64,000 nt of DNA from an uncultured Oscillospiraceae bacterium (GCA_904419145.1 CAJFQQ010000002.1:1-64000); one strand, 5' to 3'; numbered from the stretch's first letter, positions 50,182 through 59,294 are shown. Notes: a model not told the origin generated them from the letters alone. Numbers and translations are program-made.

Positions 50182-50910
50182 TCACGCCTCCTTCTCATAG
50201 GTTCTGCACACGTAGGTGCCCGCTTCCACCTGGGCGCGGATGGAACGGAACTCCGCCGGGGAGATGGGAACGTGGTGCATCCACTGGCCGGACTGGAGGA
50301 GGAAGGGGTTCTCCTTCCGGCTGTCGTAGGCCAGGACGGGGGTGGTGCCGATGATGTTCCAGCCGCAGGGCTGCTCGAAGGGGATGATATCGCTGAGGCC
50401 CAGCTGCACCACGATGCTGCCGCCCGGGATCTTCACCCGCGGCGTCTCGCGGCGCTTGAAGGAGAACGGATTCTCCATCCGGGCAGAGTAGGGATGCCCC
50501 GGCGCAAAGCCCAGCATGTAGACAAAATAGTCGCTCTGGCTGTGGATGCGGATGATCTCCTCCACACTCTTTCCCTCGATCTGAGCGATCTCCTGGATAT
50601 CCGCGGCGTACTCCCCCTCATAGCACACCGGGATCTCCGTGACAATCGCCGGCGGCAGCTCCACATTGCCCAGGTGCTCTCCCAGCTGTTCAACCTTCTC
50701 CATCAGTTTTTGGTAGGAAATCACCAGCGGGTCATAGTGGATCAGCAGGGAGCGATAGGCCGGCACCAGCTCCCCCAACCCATCCAGCTTTGCACGCTCC
50801 AGTGCTACCTTCAGCGAACGGACCTTCTGGTTCACCGGAATACTGATCTCATTTTCAAACTCCACCAGAAGCGCCTGATCGCCGGCAAAACGGAATGTCA
50901 TTTCACTCAT
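50182..50910 (-). CDS. pxpB: 5-oxoprolinase subunit B
   Basis: 242 residues, KipI/AHS1 family. Markers: FRFAGDQALLVEFENEIS, LLIHYDPLVIS, IPVCYEGEYAADIQEIA, VYMLGFAPGHPYSARM, RRETPRVKIPGGSIVVQLG and QPCGWNIIG. Although Bacillus KipI inhibits a sporulation kinase, the complete A-B-C set here points to 5-oxoprolinase. Confidence 0.94.
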   Translation of the reverse strand: MSEMTFRFAGDQALLVEFENEISIPVNQKVRSLKVALERAKLDGLGELVPAYRSLLIHYDPLVISYQKLMEKVEQLGEHLGNVELPPAIVTEIPVCYEGEYAADIQEIAQIEGKSVEEIIRIHSQSDYFVYMLGFAPGHPYSARMENPFSFKRRETPRVKIPGGSIVVQLGLSDIIPFEQPCGWNIIGTTPVLAYDSRKENPFLLQSGQWMHHVPISPAEFRSIRAQVEAGTYVCRTYEKEA

Positions 50911-50931
50911 CCGGGCCCAGCCTCCCTTCCG

Positions 50932-51612
50932 TCAGTCTACGTACTCCACGCCCAGCTGCTCCAGAGTGGCGTCAACAAAGGGGCGGGGGAAGCCCTTGCC
51001 GGAGAGAATACCGGCGATCTGCCCCTCCTCCTTCTTGTGGACCGCCCATGCCTCAGCGGCCAGGGCCTCCGCCTCGTGGGGCTTCACCACCAGGAGACTG
51101 TCCCCGTCGCCCACCAGGATATCACCCGGGCAGATCACCTGGCCGCCCACGGCTACCGGGAAGTTGATCTCGCCGGGGCCGTTCTTATAGGGCCCGTTGG
51201 GGACGACGCCCCGGGCGTAGACCGGGAAGTCCGTGTAGGCGGAAAGCTCATCCTTGTCGCGGACACAGCCGTCCACCACAAAGCCGACGATCCCGCGGCT
51301 CTTGGCGTAGGTAGACATGATCTCGCCGCACAGGGCGCGGCTCAGGCTGCCGCCGGCGGCAATGACCAGCACGTCGCCGGGCTTGGCCAGATCCAGGGCC
51401 TTGTGGAACATCAGGTTATCCCCCTCCGGGCAGCGGACGGTAAACGCCACGCCCAGCAGCGGGGACTTGTTCAGGTTCTTCAGCCCGGCGTCCACCGACG
51501 CGATACGGCCCATGCAGTCGTCGATATTTGCTACCGGCAGACCGCGGAACGCCTCCACCAGCTTGGGGTCAGGACGCTCGAAATCTCTGCGAATTCTGCA
51601 ACCAATTGCCAT
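50932..51612 (-). CDS. RraA-like aldolase/decarboxylase
   Basis: 226 residues of the RraA/HMG-aldolase fold. GDVLVIAAGGSLSRALCGEIM and GIVGFVVDGCVRDKDEL match the active-site loop (G-x-R-D) that binds Mg2+ and pyruvate-type substrates in 4-hydroxy-4-methyl-2-oxoglutarate aldolase/oxaloacetate decarboxylase. True RraA RNase E regulators are shorter and found in proteobacteria. It is the first gene of the pxp operon, an unusual partner for 5-oxoprolinase. Confidence 0.87.
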   Translation of the reverse strand: MAIGCRIRRDFERPDPKLVEAFRGLPVANIDDCMGRIASVDAGLKNLNKSPLLGVAFTVRCPEGDNLMFHKALDLAKPGDVLVIAAGGSLSRALCGEIMSTYAKSRGIVGFVVDGCVRDKDELSAYTDFPVYARGVVPNGPYKNGPGEINFPVAVGGQVICPGDILVGDGDSLLVVKPHEAEALAAEAWAVHKKEEGQIAGILSGKGFPRPFVDATLEQLGVEYVD

Positions 51613-51680
51613 TGTTGTTGACCTTCTTTCTTTCAGCTGTCCCCGGCGCCGCCAGGGATCATAAATTTTGTTGCTATCCC

Positions 51681-51710
51681 AATATTACTATGATATATTG
51701 ATATATTATT
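51681..51710. promoter_or_regulatory. AT-rich regulator site between the LysR gene and the pxp operon
   Basis: Tandem GATATATT GATATATT (51692-51707) within an A/T stretch with several T-N11-A matches, the pattern bound by LysR-type regulators, between divergent genes. Confidence 0.5.
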
Positions 51711-51738
51711 ACAAAATTCAATAAATAGGAGGGAGCAT

Positions 51739-52659
51739 ATGAATCTGGCCGATATCGAAATGTTCCTCATCATCGTGCGCACCAAGAGCATCACCAAAAC
51801 GGCGGATGCCCTGTTCCTCTCCCAGCCCACGGTCAGCCAGCGGCTGAAGGCCATGGAGCAGGAGCTGAACTACCCCCTGATTCTGCGCAGCAAGGGCTTC
51901 AAGCAGATCGAGCTGACCCAGGAGGGGATGGACTTTGTGCCCATTGCCGAGCGGATGGTGTCCTTGTGGAAGGAGACCAAGCTGCTGCAGCACAACCGGG
52001 ACAGGAAGCTTCTGAATGTGGGGTGTACGGACAGCGTGAATGTGGCGCTGCTTGCCCCCTTCTATCGGGAGCTGCTCCGCCAGGAAACGTCGCTGGATCT
52101 CAACATCCAGACCCATCACTCCTCGGAGCTATATGGGCTCCTGGACGACCATGATATCGACGTGGCCTTCGTCTTCTACCATCTTTATTACAAAAATATC
52201 ATATCACAGCTGGTTTTCCAAGAGAAATTCTACCTGGTACAGTCCCAGCACCCGGCGGTCAGCAAGGCTCTGGTCCATACGGAGGAGCTGGACCCGGCCA
52301 TGGAGCTGTTTTTGAAGTGGGACGACCCCTATCAGCTGTGGCACGACCAGTGGCTGACCAACTACGCCAGACCCCATTTCAGCACCGATATCATTTCGCT
52401 GATCGGGCAGCTGTGGGACGACGACCGCTACTGGATGGTCGCGCCGGAGTCCGTTGTGGCCGCCCTCAGCCGCAGCCGCCCTGTCTATGTCAGCCGGCTG
52501 AAAAATCCGCCGCCGGACCGCTGCTGCTACAAGATCACCCACCGCGCGCCATTGCCCACCAACCAGAAGGCGCTGGCCTATTTTGAGGAGAAGCTGGACG
52601 AATACCTGGCCGATCTCCGCTTTGACATCCCGGTGGGGCAGGTCTGGCAGCAGATGTAA
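51739..52659 (+). CDS. LysR-family regulator of the pxp operon
   Basis: 306 residues. N-terminal winged helix with FLIIVRTKSITKTADALFLS followed by QPTVSQRLKAMEQEL; the rest is the LysR co-inducer domain (LNVGCTDSVNVALLAPFY, DDHDIDVAFVF). AGGAGGG precedes the ATG. Divergent from the RraA-pxpBCA operon with 126 bases between, so it very likely controls it, perhaps in response to 5-oxoproline or a downstream metabolite. Confidence 0.93.
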   Translation: MNLADIEMFLIIVRTKSITKTADALFLSQPTVSQRLKAMEQELNYPLILRSKGFKQIELTQEGMDFVPIAERMVSLWKETKLLQHNRDRKLLNVGCTDSVNVALLAPFYRELLRQETSLDLNIQTHHSSELYGLLDDHDIDVAFVFYHLYYKNIISQLVFQEKFYLVQSQHPAVSKALVHTEELDPAMELFLKWDDPYQLWHDQWLTNYARPHFSTDIISLIGQLWDDDRYWMVAPESVVAALSRSRPVYVSRLKNPPPDRCCYKITHRAPLPTNQKALAYFEEKLDEYLADLRFDIPVGQVWQQM

Positions 52660-52668
52660 ACGGACCGG

Positions 52669-53850
52669 TTACCGGCCTGCCTTCAGCTCGGCCACGGCCT
52701 TCTTCAGCCGCTCCATGGCCTCCACGATGCGTTCGTAGCTGCAGGCATAGGAGAGGCGGATATAGCCCTCGCCGCTGGGACCAAAGGCAGAGCCGGGGAC
52801 GGTGGCGATATGGGCGTGGTCCAGCAGGTAGTCCGCCACCTCGCTGGAGGAGCGGCCCAGCGTCTTGATATTCACAAAGATATAGAACGCGCCCTCCGGG
52901 TTCTTGCAGCTGATGCCGTCAATGCTGTTGATGGCGCTGACGGCGTAGTCCCGCCGCCGCTGGTACTCGGCCACCATGCGCTGCACATCCGGCTCGCCTT
53001 TTTCCAGAGCGGTGATGGCGGCCTCCTGGACAAAGGAGGAGGCGCAGGTGTTGATGTACTGGTGGACGCGGACCATGGCCTGGATGAACTCCACCGGCGC
53101 CGCCACATAGCCCAGCCGCCAGCCGGTCATGGAGTAGCACTTGGAGAAGCCGTTGAGGGTAATGGTCCGCTCCTTCATGCCGGGCAGGGAAGCAAAGCTG
53201 ACGTGCTTGGCGCCGCCATAGACCAGCTTCTCATAGATCTCATCGGAGACCACAATCAGGTTGTGCTGCTCCACGATTTTCGCCAGCTTTTCCAGCGTCT
53301 CCCGGGACTGCACTGCCCCGGTGGGATTGCTGGGGGTGTTCATCACCAGCATCTTCGTCTTGGGGGTGATGAGGCTCTCGATCTCATCCAGGTCCAGCTG
53401 GTAGTCATTTTCCTCCCGCAGCCGATAGGTGACAGGCTTCGCGCCGAAGAAATTCGGCACATGGATGTAGTTCAGCCACACGGGGTCCGGGACCAGCACC
53501 TCGTCCCCCTCGTTGAGGAAGGCCGCCACAGCGGCATAGGTGCCCTCGCCCACGCCGATGGTCACCAGGATCTCGTCTGGTGTATAGGTGATGTCGTTGT
53601 CCCGCTGCAGCTTGTCGCAGATGGCTTTGCGCAGCTCATTGGTGCCGTAGTTGGAGGTGTAAAAGACGTTTCCCTTGCGAACGCTCTCATACAGCGCCTC
53701 CTTGATGACCTCGGGGGTATCAAAGTCCGGGCGGCCGATCTCCATATGGATGATGTCCGCGCCCTCCCGCTGCATCTTGTTGGCCCGCTCCATCATAACA
53801 CGGATGCCGGAGAAGGGCAGCATCTCCATGCGTTTGGCCGTTTCAAACAT
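52669..53850 (-). CDS. Class I/II aminotransferase, aspartate-aminotransferase-like
   Basis: 393 residues, PLP fold type I. Motifs: IIHMEIGRPDFDTPEVI, LVTIGVGEGTYAAVAAFL, MNTPSNPTGAVQS (Asn that contacts PLP), VSDEIYEKLVYGG (Asp), the Schiff-base Lys in LNGFSKCYSMTGWRLGY and YIRLSYACSYERI with the substrate Arg. Substrate preference cannot be read from this. AAGGAGG precedes the ATG. Its promoter is covered by a 13-bp inverted repeat, so it is likely regulated on its own. Confidence 0.92.
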   Translation of the reverse strand: MFETAKRMEMLPFSGIRVMMERANKMQREGADIIHMEIGRPDFDTPEVIKEALYESVRKGNVFYTSNYGTNELRKAICDKLQRDNDITYTPDEILVTIGVGEGTYAAVAAFLNEGDEVLVPDPVWLNYIHVPNFFGAKPVTYRLREENDYQLDLDEIESLITPKTKMLVMNTPSNPTGAVQSRETLEKLAKIVEQHNLIVVSDEIYEKLVYGGAKHVSFASLPGMKERTITLNGFSKCYSMTGWRLGYVAAPVEFIQAMVRVHQYINTCASSFVQEAAITALEKGEPDVQRMVAEYQRRRDYAVSAINSIDGISCKNPEGAFYIFVNIKTLGRSSSEVADYLLDHAHIATVPGSAFGPSGEGYIRLSYACSYERIVEAMERLKKAVAELKAGR

Positions 53851-53905
53851 GCCGGTGTCCTCCTTTTTGTGATGTTTGTGCCTCGATTGGCGTTCTCTGG
53901 GCCTT

Positions 53906-53935
53906 ATTATAGTCCTGATACTATTTATTTGTAAA
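53906..53935 (-). promoter_or_regulatory. Aminotransferase promoter
   Basis: TTTACA and TATAAT with an 18-base spacer on the minus strand. Confidence 0.72.
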
Positions 53936-53946
53936 ATAAATAGTAT
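53918..53946. promoter_or_regulatory. Operator over the aminotransferase promoter
   Basis: ATACTATTTATTT-GTA-AAATAAATAGTAT, a perfect 13-bp inverted repeat that covers the -35 box and most of the spacer. Confidence 0.7.
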
Positions 53947-54004
53947 AGATAGTAATTATAGTAAATCCAAATATATAGAACATCCCTTCTCCATGGGACA
54001 GATG

Positions 54005-54045
54005 CAGCAGGCCCCGGGAACCACTGTAGTTCCCGGGGCCTGCTG
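54005..54045 (-). terminator. Large hairpin downstream of purA
   Basis: 17-bp perfect stem CAGCAGGCCCCGGGAAC/GTTCCCGGGGCCTGCTG with a 7-base loop; T run weak. A second small hairpin GAGCCG-CTATA-CGGCTC (54069-54085) stands between it and purA in a stretch I cannot otherwise explain. Confidence 0.65.
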
Positions 54046-54136
54046 TCCCTAACTATTTCCTATATAACGAGCCGCTATACGGCTCTTACTGCCTGCATCG
54101 GTCGAATCTCCAGCGTACCTATAGTTCTGCCCGCAC

Positions 54137-55408
54137 TTAGAACATCTTGATGTATGCGTCCCGCTCCGCGCCCACGGACACGTACTGGATGGGGCAGCCC
54201 ACCGCCTTCTCCAGATACTGGATGTAGTCCAGGGCGGCCTTGGGCAGCTCCTCCTTCTTCCGGCAACCGGACAGATCGCCAAAGCCCTCCATGTACTCGA
54301 TAACAGGCTTGGCCCGGTTCAGCCGCTCCCCTACCGGGAAGTCGGTGGTGATTTCGCCGTCGATATCGTAGGCAACCACCACGGGCACCTTCTCCATATA
54401 GGCCATGACGTCGATCTTCGTCAGGGCGATGGTGTCAGCGCCCTGCATCATCACGCCATACTTGCTGGCGACCACGTCAAAGGGGCCAACGCGGCGGGGC
54501 CGTCCGGTGGCCGCGCCGTACTCGCCGCCGGCGTCCCGGAGCTTCTTGGCGTCCTCGCCGAAGTACTCACAGGTGAAGGGCCCCTCCCCCACGCAGCTGG
54601 AGTAGGCCTTCATGATGCCGATGGTGTTGTCCAGCTTCTTGGCGGGGATGCCGCTGCCGATGGGGGCGTAGGCGGCGATGGTGGAAGAGCTGGAGGTATA
54701 GGGGAAGATACCGAAGTCGATATCCCGCAGAGCGCCCAGCTGGGCTTCAAACATGATGTTCTTCCCCTCGTCGGCAGCCTTGGTGAGATAGAGGGTAGTG
54801 TCGCAGATGTAGTCCAGCCAGGGGGTGCCGAACTGCTCCAGCCACGCCATCATCTCCTCGGCCTGGATGGGCTCGTGGCCGTATCCCTTCTCCACGGTCA
54901 GGTTCTTCCACTCCACAATGTCGGAGATCCGCTCCTTCAAGCCCGCCAAATTCCTGAGATCGCCCATGCGCAGGGTCTTTTTCATGTACTTGTCCCCGTA
55001 CACCGGGCCGATGCCCCGGCGTGTGGAGCCGAACTTCTTGCCCGCCAGGCGATCCTCCTCCAGGCAGTCCATGAGCTTGTGGTAGGGCATGCAGATGGTG
55101 GCCTTGTCGCTGATCTTCAGGTTCTCCGGCGTCACAGTGATGCCGCCCTGACGCAGACGCTCCACCTCTCCGCACAGGTGCTCCAGGTCGATGACCATGC
55201 CAGGGCCCATCACGTTGACGGTCCCCTCCCGCAGAATACCGGAGGGCAGCAGATTCAGGATGAACTTGCCCTTGTCGTTGACCACGGTGTGGCCGGCGTT
55301 GTTTCCGCCCTGATAGCGGATCACCACATCATACTGCTGGCTCAGCAGGTCCACCATGCGGCCCTTGCCCTCATCGCCCCAGTTGATGCCTACGATGGCT
55401 GTTAACAT
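54137..55408 (-). CDS. purA: Adenylosuccinate synthetase
   Basis: Joins IMP and aspartate using GTP, first committed step to AMP. 423 residues. Markers: VGINWGDEGKGRMVDLL (P-loop and catalytic Asp), RYQGGNNAGHTVV (catalytic His), FGSTRRGIGPVYGDK, GAATGRPRRVGPFDVV and the C-terminal LTKIDV-containing block. GGAGGAA precedes the ATG. It follows purB by 89 bases and completes the IMP-to-AMP branch with it. Confidence 0.97.
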   Translation of the reverse strand: MLTAIVGINWGDEGKGRMVDLLSQQYDVVIRYQGGNNAGHTVVNDKGKFILNLLPSGILREGTVNVMGPGMVIDLEHLCGEVERLRQGGITVTPENLKISDKATICMPYHKLMDCLEEDRLAGKKFGSTRRGIGPVYGDKYMKKTLRMGDLRNLAGLKERISDIVEWKNLTVEKGYGHEPIQAEEMMAWLEQFGTPWLDYICDTTLYLTKAADEGKNIMFEAQLGALRDIDFGIFPYTSSSSTIAAYAPIGSGIPAKKLDNTIGIMKAYSSCVGEGPFTCEYFGEDAKKLRDAGGEYGAATGRPRRVGPFDVVASKYGVMMQGADTIALTKIDVMAYMEKVPVVVAYDIDGEITTDFPVGERLNRAKPVIEYMEGFGDLSGCRKKEELPKAALDYIQYLEKAVGCPIQYVSVGAERDAYIKMF

Positions 55409-55497
55409 GACGTTTCCTCCATTTCAAATCTCATCAGTGAACAATGCAGCCGATTGAAGCTTATCATACGATCTATTATGATTTTGATATGCAGTCC

Positions 55498-56928
55498 TCA
55501 AACATTGATGGAGACTTCCACGCCCATCAAATCCTGATACCGCTCCAAAACAGGGCGGACATACTGGCGCAGGAAGTCCTCGGTCTGCCCCTCGGCGCAG
55601 CCGGTGAACTTGTGGACATCCAGAAGGGCGTCCAGCTCCTGGCGGTTCATGGGGAAGCGGTCGTCTGCCGCGATGCGGTCCAGCAGATCGTTGTCCCCGC
55701 CATTGAGCTTCATCTCCTTGGCCACGGCCACCGAGTGCTGGCGGATGGCCTCGTGGAGCTCCTGGCGGTCGCCGCCCCGCTCCACACAGTCCATCATGAT
55801 GTTTTCCGTGGCCATAAAGGGCAGCTCCTCCATCAGGTGGCGCTCCATGACCTTGGGATAGGGGCTCCCGCCGGAGATCACGTTGGTATAGAGCTGCAGG
55901 ATGGCGTCCACCGCCAAAAATGCCTCCGGGATGGAGATGCGGCGGTTGGCGCTGTCGTCCAGAGTCCGCTCAAACCACTGGGTGGCGGCGGTGATGGCGG
56001 GGTTCATCAGGTCGCACATGACGTACCGGCTCAGGGAGGCGATGCGCTCGGAGCGCATGGGGTTGCGCTTGTAGGCCATGGCGCTGGAGCCGATCTGACC
56101 GGACTCAAAGGGCTCATCAAACTCCTTCAGGTGGCTGAGGAGCCGGATGTCGTTGGAGAACTTGGCCGCGCTCTGAGCGATGCCACTGAGGACGGAGAGG
56201 ACGTTGAAGTCCACCTTCCGGCTGTAGGTCTGGCCGGATACCGGGTACACCCCGTCGAAATCCATGCGCTTGGCGATCAGCTGCTCCAGCTGCTTCACCT
56301 TCTCCGCGTCGCCGTGGAACAGCTCCAGGAAGCTGGCCCCGGTGCCGGTGGTGCCCTTGCAGCCCAGGAGCTTCAGGTTCGCCAGCTGGTGCTCCAGTGC
56401 CTCCAGATCCATCAGCAGGTCCTGGGCCCACAGGGTGGCCCGCTTGCCCACGGTGGTGGGCTGGGCGGCCTGGAAGTGGGTGTAGGCCAGCGTGGGCTGG
56501 CCCTTCCACTTCTCCATAAAGTCGGCCAAAGCGTTCAGGGTATTCACCAGGAGGCGGCGGATCTGCCACAGGCCCTCCCGCATCTGGATGATATCCGTGT
56601 TGTCCCCCACATAGCAGGAGGTGGCCCCCAGATGGATGATAGGCTTGGCATCCGGGCAGCAGGCCCCATAGGTCAGGACATGGGCCATCACGTCGTGGCG
56701 GACCCGCTTTTCCTCCCGAGCAGCCATGTCGTAGTCAATATCGTAAATGTGGGCACGCATCTGCTGGATCTGCGCGTCGGTAATAGGCAGGCCCAACTCC
56801 TGCTCGCTCTCCGCCAGGGCGATCCAGAGCTTCCGCCAGGTGGAAAACTTGAAATCTTCCGAAAAAATGTGCTGCATCGTGCGGCTGGCGTACCGGCTGC
56901 ACAGGGGGTTGCGGTAACTGTCGTGCAT
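55498..56928 (-). CDS. purB: Adenylosuccinate lyase
   Basis: 476 residues. Cleaves adenylosuccinate to AMP and SAICAR to AICAR, releasing fumarate. Markers: NPLCSRYASRTMQHIFSE at the start, the IIHLGATSCYVGDNTD block, AYTHFQAAQPTTVGKRATLW with the active-site His, and the fumarase-superfamily signature region GSSAMAYKRNPMRSERI. The N-terminus is close to the longer, eukaryote-like ADSL group common in clostridia. Confidence 0.96.
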   Translation of the reverse strand: MHDSYRNPLCSRYASRTMQHIFSEDFKFSTWRKLWIALAESEQELGLPITDAQIQQMRAHIYDIDYDMAAREEKRVRHDVMAHVLTYGACCPDAKPIIHLGATSCYVGDNTDIIQMREGLWQIRRLLVNTLNALADFMEKWKGQPTLAYTHFQAAQPTTVGKRATLWAQDLLMDLEALEHQLANLKLLGCKGTTGTGASFLELFHGDAEKVKQLEQLIAKRMDFDGVYPVSGQTYSRKVDFNVLSVLSGIAQSAAKFSNDIRLLSHLKEFDEPFESGQIGSSAMAYKRNPMRSERIASLSRYVMCDLMNPAITAATQWFERTLDDSANRRISIPEAFLAVDAILQLYTNVISGGSPYPKVMERHLMEELPFMATENIMMDCVERGGDRQELHEAIRQHSVAVAKEMKLNGGDNDLLDRIAADDRFPMNRQELDALLDVHKFTGCAEGQTEDFLRQYVRPVLERYQDLMGVEVSINV

Positions 56929-56985
56929 CGTTTTCGCGCCCTTTCTTTCTGTTTTCCGCGCCTTTGCGCATAACGGAACAGGATA

Positions 56986-57014
56986 ATTGTATCATGGAGA
57001 TTTTGCCCCCGCAA
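56986..57014 (-). promoter_or_regulatory. purB promoter
   Basis: TTGCGG and TACAAT with a 17-base spacer on the minus strand; no purine riboswitch or PurR box is apparent in the short leader. Confidence 0.65.
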
Positions 57015-57102
57015 TGGACAGATTTGCAAAGAAATACACCTGCAATCCCGGGATTTATTCCATTTCCCACAACTTTTTTTGGTTTGTAAATTTTTTGTCA
57101 AA

Positions 57103-57132
57103 TTCACATTTACTTTTGGCGCTATCTATGAT
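57103..57132 (+). promoter_or_regulatory. trmB promoter
   Basis: TTCACA and TATGAT with an 18-base spacer, about 40 bases before the start. Confidence 0.5.
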
Positions 57133-57169
57133 AGAGTTAATATAATATCATTTTGGGAGGAAATCGCCC

Positions 57170-57859
57170 ATGCGCATGCGCAAAAAGAAAAATCTGGTGC
57201 CCCGTATGGAGCGCTGTGCCGCCGTCCACGTGGAGGACGGTTTTTTTATGAGAGGACACTGGCGGGATTTGCTGCCCGGCGCCACAGAGCTGCGGGTGGA
57301 GCTGGGCTGCGGCAAAGGCCGGTTCACCGTGGAGACCGCGGCGGCGGAGCCGGAGGTGCTGTTCATCGCCATCGAGCGGGTGGCCGACGCCCTGGTGGTC
57401 GCCATGGAGCGCGCCATGGCTGCCGGCCTGAAAAACGTCTTTTTTGTGGTGGGGGACGCCGCCGCCCTTCCCGACTACTTTGCGGAAGATGAGGTAGACC
57501 GGATCTACGTCAACTTCTGCGACCCCTGGCCCCCCAAGCGCCAGGCCAAGCGGCGGCTGACCCACCACAACTTCCTCCAGCTTTACCGCCGGGTGCTGAA
57601 GATGGGCGGGGAGATTCACTTCAAAACCGACAATGGCCCCCTGTTCGAATTCTCCCTGGAGGAATTCCCCCAGGCGGGATATACCCTCAGCCAGGTCACA
57701 CGGGACCTCCACGGTCAGGGCCCCCAGGGCGTCATGACCGACTACGAAGCCAAATTCTTTGCCGAGGGACTCCCTATCAACCGCTGCGTGGGCACGAAAA
57801 TTCCCTGGGAGGCTCTGCTGTCAGAGGAATCGCCGTCAGATGCAGGAACACCGCAATAA
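57170..57859 (+). CDS. trmB: tRNA (guanine-N7-)-methyltransferase
   Basis: Methylates G46 of tRNA using S-adenosylmethionine. 229 residues. Motifs: LRVELGCGKGRFTVETA (SAM site), IAIERVADALVVAMERA, the DRIYVNFCDPWPPKRQAKRR signature with the catalytic Asp, and EIHFKTDNGPLFEFSL. GGGAGG precedes the ATG; monocistronic. Confidence 0.96.
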   Translation: MRMRKKKNLVPRMERCAAVHVEDGFFMRGHWRDLLPGATELRVELGCGKGRFTVETAAAEPEVLFIAIERVADALVVAMERAMAAGLKNVFFVVGDAAALPDYFAEDEVDRIYVNFCDPWPPKRQAKRRLTHHNFLQLYRRVLKMGGEIHFKTDNGPLFEFSLEEFPQAGYTLSQVTRDLHGQGPQGVMTDYEAKFFAEGLPINRCVGTKIPWEALLSEESPSDAGTPQ

Positions 57860-57867
57860 TTGTCAAA

Positions 57868-57898
57868 GGGAGCGCCTGGGCAATGCCCAGGCGCTCCC
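57868..57898. terminator. Convergent terminator between trmB and the MATE gene
   Basis: 14-bp perfect stem GGGAGCGCCTGGGC/GCCCAGGCGCTCCC with an AAT loop between converging genes; T runs are short. Confidence 0.75.
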
Positions 57899-57911
57899 AG
57901 CGTTTCATCGT

Positions 57912-59294
57912 CTATTTTTTTGCAGCAGTCTGTTGCCGGTCCATGACGCCTCTGGGCAGCCAGTGGCCGAATTTGTAGTAGACCAGAAAGGCCACACTGG
58001 AGATCCCCCAGGTCAACGGATAACAAAATGCGATAACACCATTGGATGCATGCGCAAAGCCATACAGCCACAGGTAGAGGATCCGCACCACGCAGGTGGT
58101 GCACAGGGTAATGATGGCCGGTTTCAGCGCGTTGCCCACACCGCGCATGGTGGCGGACATTACCTCCGTGCAGGAGAACAACACATAGAAGGAGCAGGTC
58201 ATCACCGTTACATCCATGCCGATCTGGAGCACCGTCGGGTCGTCGTTGAACAGGCGGATCAGCGGATAGCGCAGCAGACAGGTCAGAACCGAGAAAATCG
58301 CCGAGACAATCACATGCATCCCTAGCCCGACCCGGATGCTCCCTTTCACCCGGTCAATTTTCCGCGCGCCGTAGTTCTGACCAACAAAGGTCATAATGGC
58401 AATGCCGATAGCATTGCTGATGGGCCAGTAAATGTCGTCAATCTTCCGATAGGCTGTCCACCCAGCCATCGCGTCGGTGCCCAGGCTGTTGATGGCGGAC
58501 TGTACCAGCATATTGGCAATATTATACATGGAGGACTGAATACCCGCGGGAATCCCAATTTGGATCATCCGGTAGAGGATCAGGCGGTTGAACCGCTCCC
58601 CCCGGAGCTTGGGCCGCAGGTTCTCCGGCAGGCGGCCCAGCACCAGCAGAACCATCACCGCGCACATCACCTGGGACAGGGCGGTGGCCGCCGCGGCACC
58701 CACCACGCCCCAGTGGAACACCATAACAAAGAGCATGTCCAGCCCCACATTGGCCACAATGCAGACGCCCAGGAACAGCAGCGGCTTCTTGGCATCCCCC
58801 ATGGCCCGGAGGATGCCGCTGCCCATATTGTAAAGCATGGTGGGAATCATGCCCAGGAAGTAAACCTGGAGATAGTCGGCGGAGCTGTCGATGGTATCCG
58901 CTGTGGTGTGAAGCAGCACCAAAAGGGGCCGGGCGCTTACCACACCCAGTACCATCAGCACCGCCCCGCAGACCACCGCCAGCACCATGGAGCAGTAGAT
59001 CCCCTCCCGGACCCGGCGCTCCCGGCCGGCGCCATAGGCCTGGGAGATCACCACCGACGCCCCGGAGGCCAGCGCCACGAAGAAGTTCACCAGCAGCGTG
59101 ATGATGCTGGTGGATGACCCGCCTACCGCCGCCAAAGCCTCCTTGCCCAGCGCCTGCCCCACAATAATGGCATCCGCCGCGTTGTAGAGCTGCTGGAGCA
59201 GCGTCCCCAGCATGATGGGGATGAAGAACAGCAGCATCTCCTTCCAGATGACACCCTCTGTGATCCGATCCTTTGCCAACGCATGTTTTTCCAT
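57912..59294 (-). CDS. MATE-family efflux transporter
   Basis: 460 residues with 12 hydrophobic helices in two related halves. Cation-coupled export of drugs or metabolites. Markers: FFIPIMLGTLLQQLYNAADA at helix 1, SGASVVISQAYGAGRERR in the first half and the equivalent FVGQNYGARKIDRVKGSI in the second half. GGGGGAG precedes the ATG. Substrate unknown; no regulator gene adjoins it. Confidence 0.93.
   Translation of the reverse strand: MEKHALAKDRITEGVIWKEMLLFFIPIMLGTLLQQLYNAADAIIVGQALGKEALAAVGGSSTSIITLLVNFFVALASGASVVISQAYGAGRERRVREGIYCSMVLAVVCGAVLMVLGVVSARPLLVLLHTTADTIDSSADYLQVYFLGMIPTMLYNMGSGILRAMGDAKKPLLFLGVCIVANVGLDMLFVMVFHWGVVGAAAATALSQVMCAVMVLLVLGRLPENLRPKLRGERFNRLILYRMIQIGIPAGIQSSMYNIANMLVQSAINSLGTDAMAGWTAYRKIDDIYWPISNAIGIAIMTFVGQNYGARKIDRVKGSIRVGLGMHVIVSAIFSVLTCLLRYPLIRLFNDDPTVLQIGMDVTVMTCSFYVLFSCTEVMSATMRGVGNALKPAIITLCTTCVVRILYLWLYGFAHASNGVIAFCYPLTWGISSVAFLVYYKFGHWLPRGVMDRQQTAAKK

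Noticed and set aside
49414-51621. 735-residue open frame on the plus strand
   Set aside because: Antisense to pxpC, pxpB and the RraA-like gene, all of which have clear family motifs on the minus strand.
54060-54136. tRNA-like segment with a GATTCGACC word
   Set aside because: No acceptor stem, anticodon arm or matching T stem can be drawn.
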